Shown piece after piece: positions 63,773-64,000 of a stretch of 64,000 bases of DNA. Source of the DNA: Enterococcus rivorum (GTDB lineage Bacteria > Bacillota > Bacilli > Lactobacillales > Enterococcaceae); NCBI RefSeq assembly GCF_001742285.1, contig NZ_MIEK01000081.1, positions 51,871 to 115,870 on the forward strand. The letters are read 5' to 3'. The notes under the pieces were generated by a model that had not been told where the DNA came from, searched no databases, and saw only the letters and a program-made list of their open reading frames with translations. Each line of letters starts with the position of its first letter. The first letter of the stretch is position 1. The translations under genes and the position numbers were made by a program.

Positions 63773-64000
63773 TCACTCCATATGTTTTCCTAATTTTCTT
63801 AAATTTAATGCCATAAGCGCTAAGCCAACATCAATCTTGGCGCCAAGCTTTCCTCGTAGGTGAAAGCGATGGAACGCCAAATGAGCCTTTAGATGACCGA
63901 ACGCAGGTTCAACTTCAATTTTTCGTCTCCGATAAATTGTTCCTGTCGTTTCATCCAAAAGCTTCTTCTTGCATTCGGCTTTAAAATAACGCCATGAATT
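63773..64000 (-). mobile_element. IS1182-like transposase, C-terminal part (continues past the window)
   Basis: Seventy-five codons enter from the right edge and stop at 63773. They carry KIEVEPAFGHLKAHLAFHRF and the final HLRGKLGAKIDVGLALMALNLRKL. These are typical of the DDE domain end of IS1182-type transposases, with the last Glu of the catalytic triad in VEPAFG. The rest of the gene and its terminal repeats lie outside the window, so intactness cannot be judged. Confidence 0.88.

Overview
The window is low-GC Gram-positive DNA with strong AGGAGG-type ribosome binding sites, frequent TTG/GTG starts, WxL-type and LPXTG surface proteins, an agmatine deiminase pathway, a NapA-type antiporter and LicT/PTS control. 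Together these point to an Enterococcus or a close relative. I cannot name the species. No rRNA, tRNA or CRISPR array was seen.

Layout. (1) 1-3.5 kb: a patatin phospholipase cut by the window edge, a D-Ala-D-Ala carboxypeptidase, a small membrane protein and a low-molecular-weight tyrosine phosphatase. (2) 3.6-10.3 kb, minus strand: an agmatine deiminase operon, ptcA-aguD-aguA-aguC-aguA2-rpiR. The second deiminase has lost its catalytic His. (3) 10.8-24.1 kb, minus strand: one compact operon of about 13 kb. It encodes a very large WxL-like protein, a small LPXTG protein, two WxL proteins, a DUF916/DUF3324 WxL-interacting protein, a two-helix membrane protein, two type I signal peptidases (one with its catalytic Lys changed to Arg), a YfhO-type GT-C membrane protein and two lipoproteins. 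This looks like a self-contained surface-complex export and assembly unit. (4) 24-30 kb: an AT-rich hairpin-laden gap, oleate hydratase with a TetR regulator, a truncated Fic gene, a frameshifted small membrane gene, and ruvAB. (5) 30.2-40.8 kb: a sugar-catabolic island with a formylglycine-generating enzyme, a cytosolic Cys-type sulfatase, a PTS EIIBCA, a LicT antiterminator with two RAT/terminator sites, a GntR regulator, a PTS EIIC and two NagB-like proteins. It is probably for a sulfated (amino)sugar. (6) 41.6-53.2 kb, minus strand: a Wzx/Wzy capsule or exopolysaccharide locus with a Wzy-Wzz (CpsC) fusion, CpsD kinase, CpsB phosphatase, pyruvyltransferase, a divergent LCP protein, an initiating sugar transferase, a WecG-type and a GT4 transferase, and a UDP-ManNAc-type dehydrogenase. 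(7) 53.4-57.1 kb: a large secreted repeat protein with no visible cell-wall anchor. (8) 58-64 kb: napA, a 47-residue membrane peptide, decayed DNA, an amidase plus amino-acid ABC binding protein and permease with no ATPase, and the 3' end of an IS1182-like transposase.

How the parts work together. Agmatine is exchanged for putrescine by AguD, deiminated by AguA, phosphorolysed by PtcA and used to make ATP by AguC. In the sulfatase island the FGE would activate the CVPSR sulfatase, the PTS would import and phosphorylate the substrate, and NagB-like enzymes would feed glycolysis, with LicT antitermination sensing substrate flux. The capsule locus encodes an initiating transferase plus two further transferases, which suggests a short acidic, pyruvylated repeat unit polymerised by a protein that carries its own chain-length regulator.
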